Counted from the first letter of the stretch, positions 1-9,308 are shown. The stretch is 21,338 nt of DNA from Lutibacter sp. (GCA_003516285.1 DPCK01000002.1:1-21338), one strand, 5' to 3'. Translations and numbers: made by a program. The notes: generated from the letters alone by a model not told the origin.

Positions 1-1638
1 AAAACCTCATTAGGGGGTACCTATCGTGCAAATAGGGATCAAAGATATGTTGGTGTTTTACAGCATTCAACTGGTTCAGCAAGATCAAGTTCAAGATTTA
101 GAAGTACATATGAAACTTCCTTAGTTAGTGATAACTTATTTATGTATGATAAAGAATTTGGGAAACATGAAATTAATGCGGTTGCGGGTATATCTGCCCA
201 AAAAGAGAATACCTTCAGAACTGAAACAACAGGTATAGGCTATGAGTTTGATTATATTGAAACACTCAATGCCGCTACGATAATTTCGAATGCAACTTCC
301 TTTGAAATTGACAGAAGAATGTTTTCATATTTAGGAAGGATAAATTATGCTTATGATAGTAAATACTTATTGTCCTTAAGTATGAGACGGGATGGAAGTT
401 CAGTTTTTGGGCCTGATAAAAAATATGGTAATTTTCCGGCAGCATCTGTCGGCTGGAATATAAGCAAAGAAAAATTCCTTGAGGATAACAAAGTATTGTC
501 TAACTTGAAATTTAGATTCAGTTATGGAGTAACCGGTACAGATGCCATTGATGAGTATAAATACTTGGCATTGTTAGAAACTTCATCTGCTGTGGTAAAT
601 GGAAGTGTCACCACTGCTTTTAATCCACAAAACATTGCAAATCCAAATCTGCAATGGGAGCGTTCCATAGAATGGAATCCAGGAGTTGATTTTGGTTTAT
701 TTAACAGCAGAATTACGGGGTCATTTGATTATTATAATCGAACAAGCGATAATTTATTATTGTTTCTTGATATCCCTTCTGTTACGGGATTTTCAAATAC
801 AGATGTTAATTTAGGACAAGTTGAAAACAAAGGTTTTGAATTGGAAGTTAGAACCAGAAATGTTTTAACAGATAAATTCAGATGGACAACTTCGATGTTA
901 GCGTCTAAAAACAAGAACACCTTGTTAGACTTTGGAACTGCCAATGGTTTGATTTCTAATGTAGATGATAAAAGAGCCGCTGAATGGATCAATCTTGTTG
1001 GACACCCAATATCCTCATTTTACGGATATGTTGTTGACAAACAAATTCCTATAGAATATTTAAAAAATCCATGGACGGTATCTGGTGGGCAAGCACAGGA
1101 TGTTTATGTTAAAGATTTAAATGGTGATGGCCTTATAGATGCAGATGATAAAACGATATTGGGTGATCCTTACCCAGATTTTGTGTGGAGTGTCACAAAT
1201 GAATTTAATATTGGGAATTTTGATTTAAGTTTTATGTTTCAAGGAAGCCATGGCGCAGAAATTCGAAACATGGAGGTACAATATTATTACAATCATTTTA
1301 GCAGTGGAATGGATTATAATCCTGCCACCACACCGGATCAAGGATTTATTCAGGAAAAAATATTTACAAGCGACATTATTCAAAACGCATCATATGTTGC
1401 TTTGAGAAATTTGAATATTGGATACAAACTTCCTGAACCAGTTTTAAAAACATTGGGTTTAGGCAGCGCCAGAGTTTATGTTTCAGGTCAAAATTTACTT
1501 TACCTAACGGCAGATAATTACACTGGAGCCAATCCTGAAGCAATACACAGCAGATCAACTGCAACACAATATGGATACCATTTAGGTGGCGCTCCAATAG
1601 CACAGACTATTTCTCTAGGATTAAATCTTGAGTTTTAA
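1..1638 (+). CDS. SusC-like TonB-dependent outer-membrane receptor (C-terminal part, 5' end outside window)
   Basis: The reading frame is open from base 1 through the stop at 1638, so the visible 545 or so codons are the C-terminal half of a protein that normally has about 1000 residues. The first internal Met at 142 is not a real start. The sequence alternates short aromatic-rich beta-strands and ends in the beta-barrel signature ISLGLNLEF with a terminal Phe, as expected of an outer-membrane barrel. The stretch DLNGDGLIDADDKTILGDPYPDF is a conserved SusC/RagA loop. SusC proteins import oligosaccharides across the outer membrane using TonB energy and are capped by SusD. The next gene, 39 nt downstream, is a SusD homologue, and the cluster is full of alginate lyases, so alginate oligosaccharides are the inferred substrate. 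The plug and TonB box cannot be checked because they lie outside the window. Confidence 0.93.
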   Translation, partial: KTSLGGTYRANRDQRYVGVLQHSTGSARSSSRFRSTYETSLVSDNLFMYDKEFGKHEINAVAGISAQKENTFRTETTGIGYEFDYIETLNAATIISNATSFEIDRRMFSYLGRINYAYDSKYLLSLSMRRDGSSVFGPDKKYGNFPAASVGWNISKEKFLEDNKVLSNLKFRFSYGVTGTDAIDEYKYLALLETSSAVVNGSVTTAFNPQNIANPNLQWERSIEWNPGVDFGLFNSRITGSFDYYNRTSDNLLLFLDIPSVTGFSNTDVNLGQVENKGFELEVRTRNVLTDKFRWTTSMLASKNKNTLLDFGTANGLISNVDDKRAAEWINLVGHPISSFYGYVVDKQIPIEYLKNPWTVSGGQAQDVYVKDLNGDGLIDADDKTILGDPYPDFVWSVTNEFNIGNFDLSFMFQGSHGAEIRNMEVQYYYNHFSSGMDYNPATTPDQGFIQEKIFTSDIIQNASYVALRNLNIGYKLPEPVLKTLGLGSARVYVSGQNLLYLTADNYTGANPEAIHSRSTATQYGYHLGGAPIAQTISLGLNLEF

Positions 1639-1677
1639 GCGTTAATATATAATTGTTAAAAAATTAAAATTAATATT

Positions 1678-3021
1678 ATGAAACAAATACAAATCATAAC
1701 ATTACTTGTAATGGGGATACTTATTTCTTCATGTGGTGAAGATTATTTAGATCCATCCCCTGTATCAAGCATAGGAAGTAATGGATTTTATAAAAATGAA
1801 GCCGAAGTTGAAGCAGCTGTCATTAATATTTATGACGGTTTACAATTGGCAGTCCAAAGAGAATGGGCACTTACAGAAATGAGATCAGACAATTCCAAAA
1901 CCAGAAGCAGTGAGGGTGAATGGGCTCAATTTGAGAATTTAGATGTAAAATCGACCAACAGCACTGTTGCAAATTATTGGGCAATGTTTTACAATGTCAT
2001 ATTTAGATCGAACAGCGTTCTGGAAAACCTTGATGCTGCAGGACCTTCAGCAACACAGTTTGAGGGAGAGGCTAAATTTACAAGAGCACTTAGTTATTTC
2101 AATTTGGTTAGATTGTTTGGTGATGTGCCACTTATTGATAAAGTAATTAACCCAACAGATACCGATTATTTTGATAGAGACAGTACTGCAGATGTTTATG
2201 CATTAATTATAAGTGATCTTCAAACTGCTATTTCAAATTTAGATAATTCCTATAAAGGAAGGGCATCTAAAGCAGCGGCTCAAGCGCTATTGGCTAAAGT
2301 CTATTTAACCCTAGGCAATAATTATGGCGAGGCCCAAAGTTTGTGCGAAGCTGTTATGGGAAGTGGTTTTTCTTTGGTTGGTTTTCATGATGTGTTTTAT
2401 AGTGAAAGAAGCAGTGAAATTATTTTTGCTGTTGAATATGTAAATGACATTGCGGCAGACAGCCAGGATTTTAGCTTAGAATTTACACAAGATGGACGCG
2501 TTAGGGGTTTAAATTATGCAACTTCTGAATTGGTCTTGGCCTTTGATGAGTATGGCGGAGCAATAAGAACAAACGAATCAATAATTTTAGATGGTGTGAA
2601 CAGTTATCGCTGTGGTAAATTTATTTCAAATTCCACTGCGAATCAACAGAATGGTAATGACTGGATTGTGCTACGCTATGCGGATGTATTGTTAATGCAC
2701 GTGGAAGCTATTATGGCAGGTGCAGATGTAACAAGTAGTTCAACAGCAGTTGCATCATTCAAAAAAGTGAGAGATCGTGCGGGGTTACCAACGGGTTCAA
2801 GTATTACTAAAGAAGATTTATTGAATGAAAGACGCGTTGAATTGGCATTTGAGAATCATCGTTGGTTTGATTTAATTCGATTAGGAGTGGCAGACTCTGT
2901 TTTAGGAGCTTTTGCAACAGCAAATGGTATTGTATTTACTTCTTCAGATTTATTGTTGCCAATACCAGAGCGGGAAATAGGGGTAAGTTTTGGAAAATTA
3001 ACGCAAAACCCTGGTTATTAA
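1678..3021 (+). CDS. SusD/RagB-like surface glycan-binding lipoprotein
   Basis: This 447-aa protein starts with a lipoprotein signal peptide whose lipobox ends at Cys19 (LISSC), followed by GED. Acidic residues after the Cys suit surface export in Bacteroidota. Residues of about 60-220 have the helical TPR-like SusD pattern, including FTRALSYFNLVRLFGDVPL near residue 140. The C-terminal RagB/SusD signature LLNERRVELAFENHRWFDLIRLG is at about residue 380. SusD proteins sit on SusC as a lid and bind incoming glycan. At 447 residues it is somewhat shorter than many SusD proteins (about 500-550). It lies 39 nt after the SusC-like gene and 32 nt before the PKD gene, so co-transcription is likely. 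Alginate specificity is inferred from the neighbours. Confidence 0.95.
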   Translation: MKQIQIITLLVMGILISSCGEDYLDPSPVSSIGSNGFYKNEAEVEAAVINIYDGLQLAVQREWALTEMRSDNSKTRSSEGEWAQFENLDVKSTNSTVANYWAMFYNVIFRSNSVLENLDAAGPSATQFEGEAKFTRALSYFNLVRLFGDVPLIDKVINPTDTDYFDRDSTADVYALIISDLQTAISNLDNSYKGRASKAAAQALLAKVYLTLGNNYGEAQSLCEAVMGSGFSLVGFHDVFYSERSSEIIFAVEYVNDIAADSQDFSLEFTQDGRVRGLNYATSELVLAFDEYGGAIRTNESIILDGVNSYRCGKFISNSTANQQNGNDWIVLRYADVLLMHVEAIMAGADVTSSSTAVASFKKVRDRAGLPTGSSITKEDLLNERRVELAFENHRWFDLIRLGVADSVLGAFATANGIVFTSSDLLLPIPEREIGVSFGKLTQNPGY

Positions 3022-3053
3022 TTTAATTAATGAGAAGGTAAAAAATAGATATC

Positions 3054-3908
3054 ATGATACTAAATTATAAAAATATATTAAAGAAAGGATTGGGGCTGAT
3101 AAGTGCTTTAATTATAGGGGCTTCAATAGGTTCTTGTGAACAATTTGAACTTCCTGACGCAGGTTCAATAGCTGATTTAACACCACCGTCAGCAAATTTT
3201 TCAGCATCATTAAATGGTGATTATTTAACATATAAGTTTGATAACTTATCTATAAGTGCAACAGATTATATTTGGGATTATGGTGATGGAAATACTTCAA
3301 CAGATTTTAATGGAGCAAATATATATGCGGATGAGGGAACATATACAGTTACGTTAACAGCTTCTGATAAACTTGGTGTTTCAAGTACTTTTTCTACTAA
3401 CGTTACCGTGGTGAAACCACCAAAACCAGTTGTTTTATTACCTGTAATTTTAGAAGCTGGATTTGAAGATTATGACTTACCAGATGGTACCGGAGATGGT
3501 CGCGATTCTTGGAGAACAAGTTTAGGTGAAATAATGCAAATTACAAGCAGTCCGGTTTTTGAAGGTAGTCAGGCGGCGAAATTTCCTTCTGATGGAACAA
3601 GAATTGCTTATCAAGAATTAGAAGTTTCAGTAAATGCTGATTATGTTTTGACATATTATTATACTATGAAAACATCACCTGCAGGATCAATTACTGTTTC
3701 AGTTTTAGGAGGAGCCTTAACTGATCTTGCCAATGTTGCATCACAAACATTGGCTTCATATACAGGGACTGATCAAACTGATGACAGCGTATATGTTCAG
3801 GTGGATTTACCATTTAATTCAGGGAATAATACCATTGTCGCAATTTATGCCAGAAATGAAAGTGTTGAGTGCAGATTAGATTCTTTTAGTATTAGAGTTG
3901 CAGATTAA
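3054..3908 (+). CDS. PKD-domain lipoprotein, probable surface glycan-binding protein
   Basis: The 284-aa product has an N-terminal signal with lipobox IGSC, the Cys being residue 28, followed by the acidic stretch EQFE. Residues of about 45-121 form one PKD domain, recognisable by WDYGDGN at 74-80 and the following EGTYTVTLTASD. After a proline-rich linker (KPPKPV, about 121-126), residues 130-284 look like a beta-sandwich carbohydrate-binding module: DSWRTS, a central YYYTMKT strand and a final CRLDSFSIRV strand. No catalytic motif is visible. PKD lipoproteins directly after susCD in flavobacterial alginate loci are regarded as accessory glycan-binding proteins. The position between susD and a PL7 lyase fits that role, but the ligand is not proven by the sequence. 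Confidence 0.8.
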   Translation: MILNYKNILKKGLGLISALIIGASIGSCEQFELPDAGSIADLTPPSANFSASLNGDYLTYKFDNLSISATDYIWDYGDGNTSTDFNGANIYADEGTYTVTLTASDKLGVSSTFSTNVTVVKPPKPVVLLPVILEAGFEDYDLPDGTGDGRDSWRTSLGEIMQITSSPVFEGSQAAKFPSDGTRIAYQELEVSVNADYVLTYYYTMKTSPAGSITVSVLGGALTDLANVASQTLASYTGTDQTDDSVYVQVDLPFNSGNNTIVAIYARNESVECRLDSFSIRVAD

Positions 3909-3938
3909 TGCAATAATTGGCAGTTTAAGTAAATTCTT

Positions 3939-4838
3939 ATGAAATATATTTCAAAGTTTTATATCGTTTTTTTATTGATGCTTTCTATGGAACTACAAGT
4001 TAGTTGTCAAGAAAGCAGCAATAATGATGATAATACATTCTACGAAGAGTATATAGATGATAACTCACAAGAGTCAACGTATAAGTTACCTAATATTGAT
4101 TTAAGTCATTGGAAAGTTACTTTGCCTGTTGGGAAACCAACAGAAGTATATCCGCCTGAAATATTGTCGTATGCAAATAATGAAACCTTAAAGCCGTTTT
4201 TTTATAATGATTCCATTAATGGCGCTTTGGTATTGTATGCATATCCTAATAGTTCAACAGCAAATTCTTCGTATTCAAGATGTGAATTAAGAGAGCTTAT
4301 GAATCCACCGAATAATGACAAAAATTGGACATTTGCCGAAGGAGGACGAATGAAAGGGGCTCTTTCTATGGGCGCTATATCGAAGGATGCCGCAGGGAAA
4401 TATCATAAAACCATTATAATGCAAATTCATGGCAGGCTGACAACTGCGCAACGTGATTTAATAGGTGCCATAGATAACAATGCACCTCCAATGTTGAAAA
4501 TATACTGGGAAAATGGAAGGGTACGGATTAAAACAAAAGTTTTGAAAAATCTCAATGCAACTGAAACTGAAATGCTCCATGAAGAAGCCTGGGTTGATGA
4601 TGCAGGCTATACAATTCCTTTTGATGTAGGTTTTGAGAAATTTACATTGGAAGTTCTTGTTACTGAAGGAAAAATAGAAGTTATTTTAAACGATACTTTT
4701 TCCGTAAAGTATGATAATATTCATTTAAGGAAATGGGGCATTTTTGAAAATTATTTCAAGGCCGGTAATTACCTGACGACTTTAGATAAAGATGCTTTTG
4801 CAAACGTTAAATATTATGAGTTAGCGGTTTCTCATTGA
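3939..4838 (+). CDS. PL7 alginate lyase lipoprotein (first copy)
   Basis: The 299-aa lipoprotein (lipobox VSC, Cys23, followed by a Ser/Asn/Asp-rich tether to about residue 48) carries one PL7 jelly-roll domain. The three PL7 signature blocks are present: R114-C-E116-L-R118, Q162-I-H164, and Y272-F-K274-A-G-N-Y278. In PL7 enzymes the Arg, Gln, His and second Tyr act in beta-elimination of alginate. QIH rather than QVH is usually linked to activity on guluronate-containing blocks. Two variations stand out: Cys replaces the usual Ser/Thr in the first block, and the third block lacks the Gln that often follows as YFKAGxYxQ. It is the last gene of the susCD operon, 30 nt after the PKD gene. With its lipid anchor and acidic tether it is probably a cell-surface endolyase. 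Confidence 0.93.
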   Translation: MKYISKFYIVFLLMLSMELQVSCQESSNNDDNTFYEEYIDDNSQESTYKLPNIDLSHWKVTLPVGKPTEVYPPEILSYANNETLKPFFYNDSINGALVLYAYPNSSTANSSYSRCELRELMNPPNNDKNWTFAEGGRMKGALSMGAISKDAAGKYHKTIIMQIHGRLTTAQRDLIGAIDNNAPPMLKIYWENGRVRIKTKVLKNLNATETEMLHEEAWVDDAGYTIPFDVGFEKFTLEVLVTEGKIEVILNDTFSVKYDNIHLRKWGIFENYFKAGNYLTTLDKDAFANVKYYELAVSH

Positions 4839-4886
4839 TGAATGTTGTAATCGAAATGTTTTTGAGCTAATTAAATTTTTGTTAAA

Positions 4887-4915
4887 GATTTCTGGTCTTT
4901 TTTAGACCAGAAATC
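4887..4915. terminator. Perfect 12-bp stem-loop downstream of the first PL7 gene
   Basis: Arms 4887-4898 and 4904-4915 are exact reverse complements (12 bp) around a five-T loop. It starts 49 nt after the PL7 stop codon, where the susCD transcript should end. No U-run follows on the + strand (the next bases are ACAAAAAAAG), so it is not a textbook intrinsic terminator. It may instead protect the mRNA 3' end. The arms contain CTGGTC and GACCAG, resembling half-sites of FadR-type GntR operators, so a regulatory-site reading is also possible. Confidence 0.5.
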
Positions 4916-4995
4916 ACAAAAAAAGAAAATTAAATCAAACTTTTAAATTATTAGGTGTTATAGCTAATTTTTTATTTAGATTTAACACAAAATTC

Positions 4996-5005
4996 TGGTT
5001 AACCA
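4996..5005. promoter_or_regulatory. Palindromic operator candidate TGGTTAACCA for the adjacent GntR regulator
   Basis: The 10-bp sequence TGGTTAACCA is a perfect palindrome ending 12 nt before the gntR start codon. It has the TGGT-NN-ACCA form of the E. coli UxuR/ExuR hexuronate operators (TGGTATACCA), which are bound by GntR proteins of the same FCD class as the one encoded here. A weak -7-like element, TAGATTTA, lies at 4977-4984, so a repressor bound here would sit near the transcription start. Autoregulation is inferred; no binding data exist. Confidence 0.4.
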
Positions 5006-5017
5006 ATATTATAAACT

Positions 5018-5722
5018 ATGAAGTTAGAGATTAATGTAAAAAATGACAATCGAGAGGTTCAAAACACTATAATTTCTCAAATTAGAGATTTAATTAATTA
5101 TAAAAATTTAGAGCCCGGAGATAAAATACCTTCAGAAAGAATGTTGTCTGATAAGTTTGGCGTAAGCAGAAGCAACGTAAGGGATGCCATTCAAAAATTA
5201 GAGTTTTATGGAATACTTAGTTCGATACCACAAAGCGGAACATTTGTGGCAAATATTGGCGTTACAGCATTGAACGGAATGATTGATGATATTTTAAGGT
5301 TAAAAGAGCCAGATTTTAAATCGTTGGTTGAAACAAGAATTTTATTGGAGTTAAAAACAGCCAGGTTGGCATCTTTGAGAAGAACCGAAGCTGATTTAAT
5401 TCAAATGGAGGATGCGTTAAACGCCTATAGAGAAAAAGTCATAAATGGTGAAAAGGCAGTGGAAGAAGATTTGTTATTTCATTTAGCCATTGCAAAGGCC
5501 AGCGGAAACAGCACCTTAAATACTTTAATGCTTATGATTACACCTGGCATTATAACCAATTTTGAGGAATATCATGTTTGTTCTGAAGACTTAGCATTTA
5601 ACGGAATTCAGGAGCATAGAGATATTTTTGAAGCAATAAAAGCAAAAAATCCAGGGCTGGCAAAGGAAAAAGTAAAAGTACATTTTAAAGCGCTGTATCA
5701 ATACTGTTACAGTATATCATAA
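5018..5722 (+). CDS. GntR-family transcriptional regulator, FadR/FCD subfamily
   Basis: The 234-aa protein has an N-terminal winged helix-turn-helix (about residues 13-78), with the GntR pattern KIPSER (36-41), KFGVSRSNVRDAI (46-58) and the wing PQSGTFVA (71-78). Residues of about 95-230 form an all-helical FCD ligand-binding domain with probable metal ligands D151, H155, H200 and H222. FCD regulators commonly sense sugar acids (UxuR, ExuR, KdgR-type) and usually repress until the ligand binds. Gene position between the susCD/PL7 block and the transporter/catabolic block, with about 180-260 nt on each side, indicates a local regulator of alginate use. The ligand is most likely DEH, KDG or KDPG, but this is an inference. 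Confidence 0.92.
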   Translation: MKLEINVKNDNREVQNTIISQIRDLINYKNLEPGDKIPSERMLSDKFGVSRSNVRDAIQKLEFYGILSSIPQSGTFVANIGVTALNGMIDDILRLKEPDFKSLVETRILLELKTARLASLRRTEADLIQMEDALNAYREKVINGEKAVEEDLLFHLAIAKASGNSTLNTLMLMITPGIITNFEEYHVCSEDLAFNGIQEHRDIFEAIKAKNPGLAKEKVKVHFKALYQYCYSIS

Positions 5723-5981
5723 GATTGTAAAAATACTAATAAGACATAAGTGCACGCTATTTCTTATTATAATTAAATTTTAAAAAGGAGGGAAGTTACT
5801 TAATATCGGTATTACAAAAGCATTTCTGCGTATTTTCAATTCAAGAAAATCCCTTAAATAGTTTTTCTGGCTGCAATTGGGTTTCTTCAATATCAGCATT
5901 CTAAAGTTTAAATCATTGGCATTTTGGTTAGTGGTTGTAGAATTGTTGTTCAATAAATTAAAAAAAAACAGGTAGAATATT
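5723..5981. other. Intergenic region before the MFS-led operon
   Basis: This 259-nt gap has no credible gene. An 86-codon frame on the opposite strand runs into the MFS gene, is rich in Asn/Phe/Ile and has no recognisable domain. An isolated AAGGAGG at about 5785 has no ATG downstream at useful spacing. The region probably carries the promoter of the catabolic operon (entry at 5916-5945). No TGGTNNACCA palindrome was seen in it. Confidence 0.5.
5916..5945 (+). promoter_or_regulatory. Bacteroidota-type promoter candidate for the catabolic operon
   Basis: TTG at 5916-5918 is followed after 19 nt by TAGAATTG (5938-5945), which differs at one base from the Bacteroidota -7 consensus TAnnTTTG. Spacing agrees with the -33/-7 arrangement, and the predicted leader before the MFS start at 5982 would be about 30 nt. 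The single mismatch and AT-rich background make this a moderate-confidence call. Confidence 0.35.
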
Positions 5982-7297
<1,316 letters not shown>

Positions 7298-7312
7298 TTA
7301 AAATTAATAAAA

Positions 7313-8068
7313 ATGAGTAGTTTAAAAGGAAAAGTAGCCTTAGTTACAGGTGGTGGACGTGATATTGGACGTGCCGTTTGTGTAAAATTAGCCAAAGAAG
7401 GAGCTAAAGTAGTTATAAATTATTTTGACAGTGAGGAGCATGGCGCTGAAACACTAAGGCAAATTAAAGCCATAGGCGGAGAGGGCATTACTGTTTTTGC
7501 AGATGTCACAAAGCAGTCAGATATTGACAATCTGGTTGCTAAATCAGTAGAGGCTTTTGGAAATAAAATTGATATTTTGGTGAATGTCGCAGGAGGACTT
7601 TTTGCACGTAAAACAATCGAAGAAATGGATGAAGCATTTTTTGATTTGCTGATGGATGTAAATTTTAAATCTGTGTTCTTAGTCACCAAAGCAGTAAAGC
7701 CTCTTATGGGCAAAGGCGGATCAATAATTAATTTTGCGTCTCAGGCCTCGAGAGATGGTGGTGGTCCGGGAGCCGCAATTTATGCAGCTTCAAAAGGTGC
7801 TGTTACAACTTATACCCGTGCTTTGGCGAAAGAATTCGGACCTCAGGGAATTCGTGTCAATGCAATTTGCCCAGGAATGATAGCGACAAAGTTTCATGAC
7901 GATTTCACAAAAGACCAAGTGCGCGTAAATGTAGCCGCAGGAACACCGCTTAGAAGAGAAGGGGAAGCATCTGAAGTGGCTGATTTAGTTGCATACCTTG
8001 CATCAGACGAATCCTCATTCTTAACGGGTAATAATGTTGACATTAATGGTGGTTTGGCTTTTAGTTAA
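7313..8068 (+). CDS. SDR oxidoreductase, probable DEH reductase
   Basis: This 251-aa classical short-chain dehydrogenase has a Rossmann cofactor motif TGGGRDIGR (12-20), NVAG (91-94), active-site N117, S143, Y157 and K161, and the usual C-terminal FLTGNNVDINGG. Two motif deviations are visible: Asp17 stands where the middle Gly of TGxxxGxG normally is, and Val92 replaces the second Asn of NNAG. The catalytic tetrad is intact, so it should be active. In alginate pathways a cytoplasmic SDR reduces 4-deoxy-L-erythro-5-hexoseulose uronate (DEH) to 2-keto-3-deoxygluconate, the substrate of the kinase encoded next. Position between permease and KDG kinase supports this. A second SDR at 20007 is a less likely candidate for the same step. 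Confidence 0.85.
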   Translation: MSSLKGKVALVTGGGRDIGRAVCVKLAKEGAKVVINYFDSEEHGAETLRQIKAIGGEGITVFADVTKQSDIDNLVAKSVEAFGNKIDILVNVAGGLFARKTIEEMDEAFFDLLMDVNFKSVFLVTKAVKPLMGKGGSIINFASQASRDGGGPGAAIYAASKGAVTTYTRALAKEFGPQGIRVNAICPGMIATKFHDDFTKDQVRVNVAAGTPLRREGEASEVADLVAYLASDESSFLTGNNVDINGGLAFS

Positions 8069-8100
8069 TAACGAATTTTTAATATAATTATATAAAAAAC

Positions 8101-8239
8101 AGGCTATCTGAAGTTTATCTTTTTCATCATACTGAAATGATCCTGATTCTTTTTAGTGGAAGAATTGGTGTTTTGAGATACTTTTAAAAGTGATTTTTGT
8201 TTAATTAAGTTTTACACTTTAAAACATTTTAGATAGCCT
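8101..8239 (+). other. 139-nt element bounded by a 14-bp inverted repeat, possible structured RNA or small mobile remnant
   Basis: AGGCTATCT (8101-8109) is the exact reverse complement of AGATAGCCT (8231-8239). Pairing can continue inward to 8114/8226, giving 14 bp with two G-U pairs. A six-T run (8239-8244) follows. Inside, short hairpins are possible: ATCAT/ATGAT around an ACTGAA loop, ATTCTT/AAGAAT, the 12-nt palindrome ACTTTTAAAAGT, and GTTTT/AAAAC. The element fills most of the 193-nt gap between the SDR gene and kdgK, which otherwise belong together. It could be an attenuator or terminator with a long apical region, a processed RNA, or a MITE-like insertion. No open reading frame lies in it. 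Confidence 0.5.
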
Positions 8240-8261
8240 TTTTTAATATTCAATTTAATAA

Positions 8262-9302
8262 ATGAAAAAAGTAGTCACATTTGGAGAAATCATGTTAAGA
8301 TTATCTCCATCAGGATTTTTAAGATTTTCGCAAGCAAATAACTTTGATGTTGTTTATGGCGGCGGAGAATCTAATGTAGCAGTATCTTTAGCAAATTACG
8401 GAATTCCGGTTGAATTTGTGACACGTTTGCCAAAAAATGATATCGGAGAATGTGCCATGATGGAAATGCGCAAAAGAGGTGTTGGCGTGGATTATATTGT
8501 GTATGGCGGCGACCGTTTGGGCATTTACTTTTTGGAAACCGGAGCGGTATCAAGAGGTTCAAAAGTGGTATATGACAGAGCGCATTCATCTATGGCTGAT
8601 ATCCAATTAGGAATGGTAAATTGGGAAGATGTGTTTCAAGGCGTGGAATGGTTTCACTGGACAGGCATTACCCCGGCAATTTCACAAAGTTCGGCTGATG
8701 TTTGTCTGGAAGCGGTAAAAGTAGCTAACAAATTAGGAATTACCATTTCAACAGACTTGAACTACCGTGCTAAATTATGGCAGTATGGAGGCAATAGAGA
8801 AGCAATTATGACAGAATTAACTTCCTATTGTGATATTATTTTAGGAAATGAAGAAGATGCGGAAATGCATTTTGGGATCAAGCCGGAAGGCATTAGTGTT
8901 CAAACACAAGGCCACGATGTAAAAGCAGAAGCATTTTTATCTGTTTGTCAGCAAATGATGGAAAAATTTCCAAAAGCCAAAAAAGTTATCACTACTTTAA
9001 GAGGTTCAATTTCTGCCTCTCACAACACTTGGGCCGGTGTTTTATACGATGGCAAAACAATGTTACAATCACCGCAATACCAAATTACCGATATTGTTGA
9101 CAGGGTTGGCGGTGGAGATTCCTTTATGGGCGGCCTGATTTTCGGATTGTTAACCTATCCTTATGATGACCAGAATGCCTTGGATTTTGCTGTTGCAGCC
9201 TCTTGTTTAAAACACACCATTAAAGGTGATGCCAACTTGGTAACAGTTGATGAAGTTCAAAAGTTAATGGGAGGAGATGCTTCAGGTAGAGTAGCAAGAT
9301 AA
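8262..9302 (+). CDS. kdgK: 2-keto-3-deoxygluconate (KDG) kinase, PfkB family
   Basis: The 346-aa protein opens with VVTFGEIMLRLSP, typical of bacterial KDG kinases, and has the PfkB substrate-binding block YGGGESNVAVSLA (32-44). The C-terminal PfkB signature DRVGGGDSFMGGL (280-292) provides the anion hole and catalytic base D286. The enzyme phosphorylates KDG to KDPG with ATP in the cytoplasm. The neighbours on either side supply KDG (SDR reductase upstream) and consume KDPG (aldolase at 9786), so the function is strongly supported by context. The next gene starts 6 nt after the stop, indicating tight translational linkage. Transcription may depend on read-through of the inverted-repeat element directly upstream, or on a promoter not recognised here. 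Confidence 0.95.
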   Translation: MKKVVTFGEIMLRLSPSGFLRFSQANNFDVVYGGGESNVAVSLANYGIPVEFVTRLPKNDIGECAMMEMRKRGVGVDYIVYGGDRLGIYFLETGAVSRGSKVVYDRAHSSMADIQLGMVNWEDVFQGVEWFHWTGITPAISQSSADVCLEAVKVANKLGITISTDLNYRAKLWQYGGNREAIMTELTSYCDIILGNEEDAEMHFGIKPEGISVQTQGHDVKAEAFLSVCQQMMEKFPKAKKVITTLRGSISASHNTWAGVLYDGKTMLQSPQYQITDIVDRVGGGDSFMGGLIFGLLTYPYDDQNALDFAVAASCLKHTIKGDANLVTVDEVQKLMGGDASGRVAR

Positions 9303-9308
9303 CTAATT

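Noticed and set aside
4887..4920. Classical Rho-independent terminator after the first PL7 gene
   Set aside because: The stem is perfect, but no U-run follows on the + strand, so the textbook terminator reading is not supported; it is kept only as a stem-loop.
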